A stretch of DNA of 6,005 nt from an uncultured Eubacteriales bacterium (GTDB lineage: Bacteria > Bacillota > Clostridia > Lachnospirales > Lachnospiraceae). Each line of letters begins with the position of its first letter. Position 1 is the first letter of the stretch. A program made the translations under genes and the position numbers. The stretch spans positions 1 through 6,005 of the forward strand of contig ONWL01000178.1 in NCBI GenBank assembly GCA_900321525.1, read 5' to 3'. Of this stretch, positions 5,388 to 6,005 are shown piece after piece. The notes under the pieces were generated by a model. That model was given only the letters and a program-made list of their open reading frames with translations, had not been told where the DNA came from and made no database searches.

Positions 5388-6005
5388 ATGAAAAACAAAG
5401 GAAGCATTACCGTTTTTCTCTGTCTGTGTATGGTAGTCTGTATAGGTGTGACAGGTGTCATGTTGGAAACGGCCAGGATGTATGGCTGTCAGTCTGTTTT
5501 GTCTATGGCAAAGCAGACTGCGGCACAGTCTATAGAAGCAGCTTACAACAGGGCATTGTGGCAGAAATACGAACTGCTTGCATGGGATGGACAGTTGGAA
5601 AGTGACAGACAGCAGACATTAAAAGAAGCGTACCAGCAATGGCTGGCAGGAGAACTTCGCCCTTCTACCTATGGACTTTATTTGTATGGTATGTCTGTAG
5701 AGGATGTGTGGCTACAGCAATATGATACATTGTTGGATGAAAATGGGAGATATCTGTTGGAACAGATGTTGGATGCAGAGGAAAGTCGGTACAGTGTGGT
5801 TTTATTAAGGCTGCTAGAGGATACCCTTTCTTTTCTACCTTCTATGTCGTTGCCGGAACTAGGTATCTCATTGGATAAATGGTTGGAAGGACCGACCATA
5901 CACAGGCTGTTTGCCGACGAGGAACAGGAACCTGTATCGGATTACCGGTTGCATGCAGACTGTCTTCCTTCCCAAATGCTGTCTGGTGCCTTACAGGAGA
6001 CCGCA
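5388..6005 (+). CDS. TadE/TadG- or DUF5702-like surface protein, N-terminal part (cut by window end)
   Basis: An open frame from ATG 5388 to the right edge gives 206 residues without a stop, so the gene is incomplete here. The N-terminus MKNKGSITVFLCLCMVVCIGVTGVMLETARMY is a short basic leader, one hydrophobic segment (about 7-26) and an ExAR motif (E27-R30). This matches the start of TadE/TadG-like and DUF5702 proteins encoded in Clostridia Tad clusters. A pilin-like G5/S6 junction is present, but mature +5 is F, not E, so processing by the A24 peptidase is uncertain. The rest (about 30-206) is a hydrophilic, mostly helical, presumably extracellular domain with many Gln, Glu and Leu residues. 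The start has CGGGGA at 5375-5380, 7 bases upstream, a modest ribosome binding site. Function is not established; a minor pilus or surface-associated role is inferred from position. Confidence 0.78.
   Translation, partial: MKNKGSITVFLCLCMVVCIGVTGVMLETARMYGCQSVLSMAKQTAAQSIEAAYNRALWQKYELLAWDGQLESDRQQTLKEAYQQWLAGELRPSTYGLYLYGMSVEDVWLQQYDTLLDENGRYLLEQMLDAEESRYSVVLLRLLEDTLSFLPSMSLPELGISLDKWLEGPTIHRLFADEEQEPVSDYRLHADCLPSQMLSGALQETA

Overview
The window is a single co-directional (+ strand) gene cluster for a Tad/Flp-type (type IVb/IVc) pilus or pseudopilus export system. The gene set, the moderate GC content, the purine-rich coding strand with strong AGGAGG-type ribosome binding sites, and the monoderm-style components (Flp1-like small pilin, a membrane-anchored surface protein starting with KGSITVF) suggest a Gram-positive Clostridia bacterium, most likely a gut-type Lachnospiraceae member. 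That placement is inference from gene style, not from a marker gene. No secretin or other outer-membrane component is visible, as expected for a one-membrane cell, although the window is too short to exclude one elsewhere.

Layout: 1-76, probable 3' end of an upstream gene (frame uncertain); 100-621, A24 prepilin peptidase (TadV/CpaA-like); 633-1640, TadZ/CpaE-like P-loop protein with a receiver-like N-terminus; 1637-2819, CpaF/TadA secretion ATPase, broken in this sequence by a frame-shifting deletion near 2081-2092; about 2716-3534, TadB-like inner-membrane platform protein; 3570-5069, TadC-like platform protein carrying a large predicted extracellular insert with a bacterial Ig-like domain; 5112-5348, Flp1-like prepilin; 5388 to the right edge, a surface/pseudopilin-like protein (TadE/TadG or DUF5702 style), cut off by the window end. 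A perfect 9-bp plus 5-bp hairpin sits across the tadC stop, just before the pilin gene.

How it should work: the peptidase trims the Flp1-like prepilin at G/VGVVE; TadB and TadC form the membrane platform; the hexameric CpaF ATPase drives subunit extraction; TadZ probably localises the machine; the last protein probably contributes a surface or minor-subunit role. Genes are packed with overlaps or short gaps (4-bp overlap tadZ/cpaF; gaps of 11, 35, 42 and 39 bp elsewhere), so one polycistronic mRNA is likely. No promoter or terminator is recognisable inside the window.

The two most notable points are the cpaF lesion, which removes about 16 conserved residues between the N-terminal and ATPase domains and looks like a 47-bp deletion between 12-bp direct repeats, and the Ig-like domain built into TadC. 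The first implies that the assembly motor is inactive or split in this strain, unless it is a sequence error.
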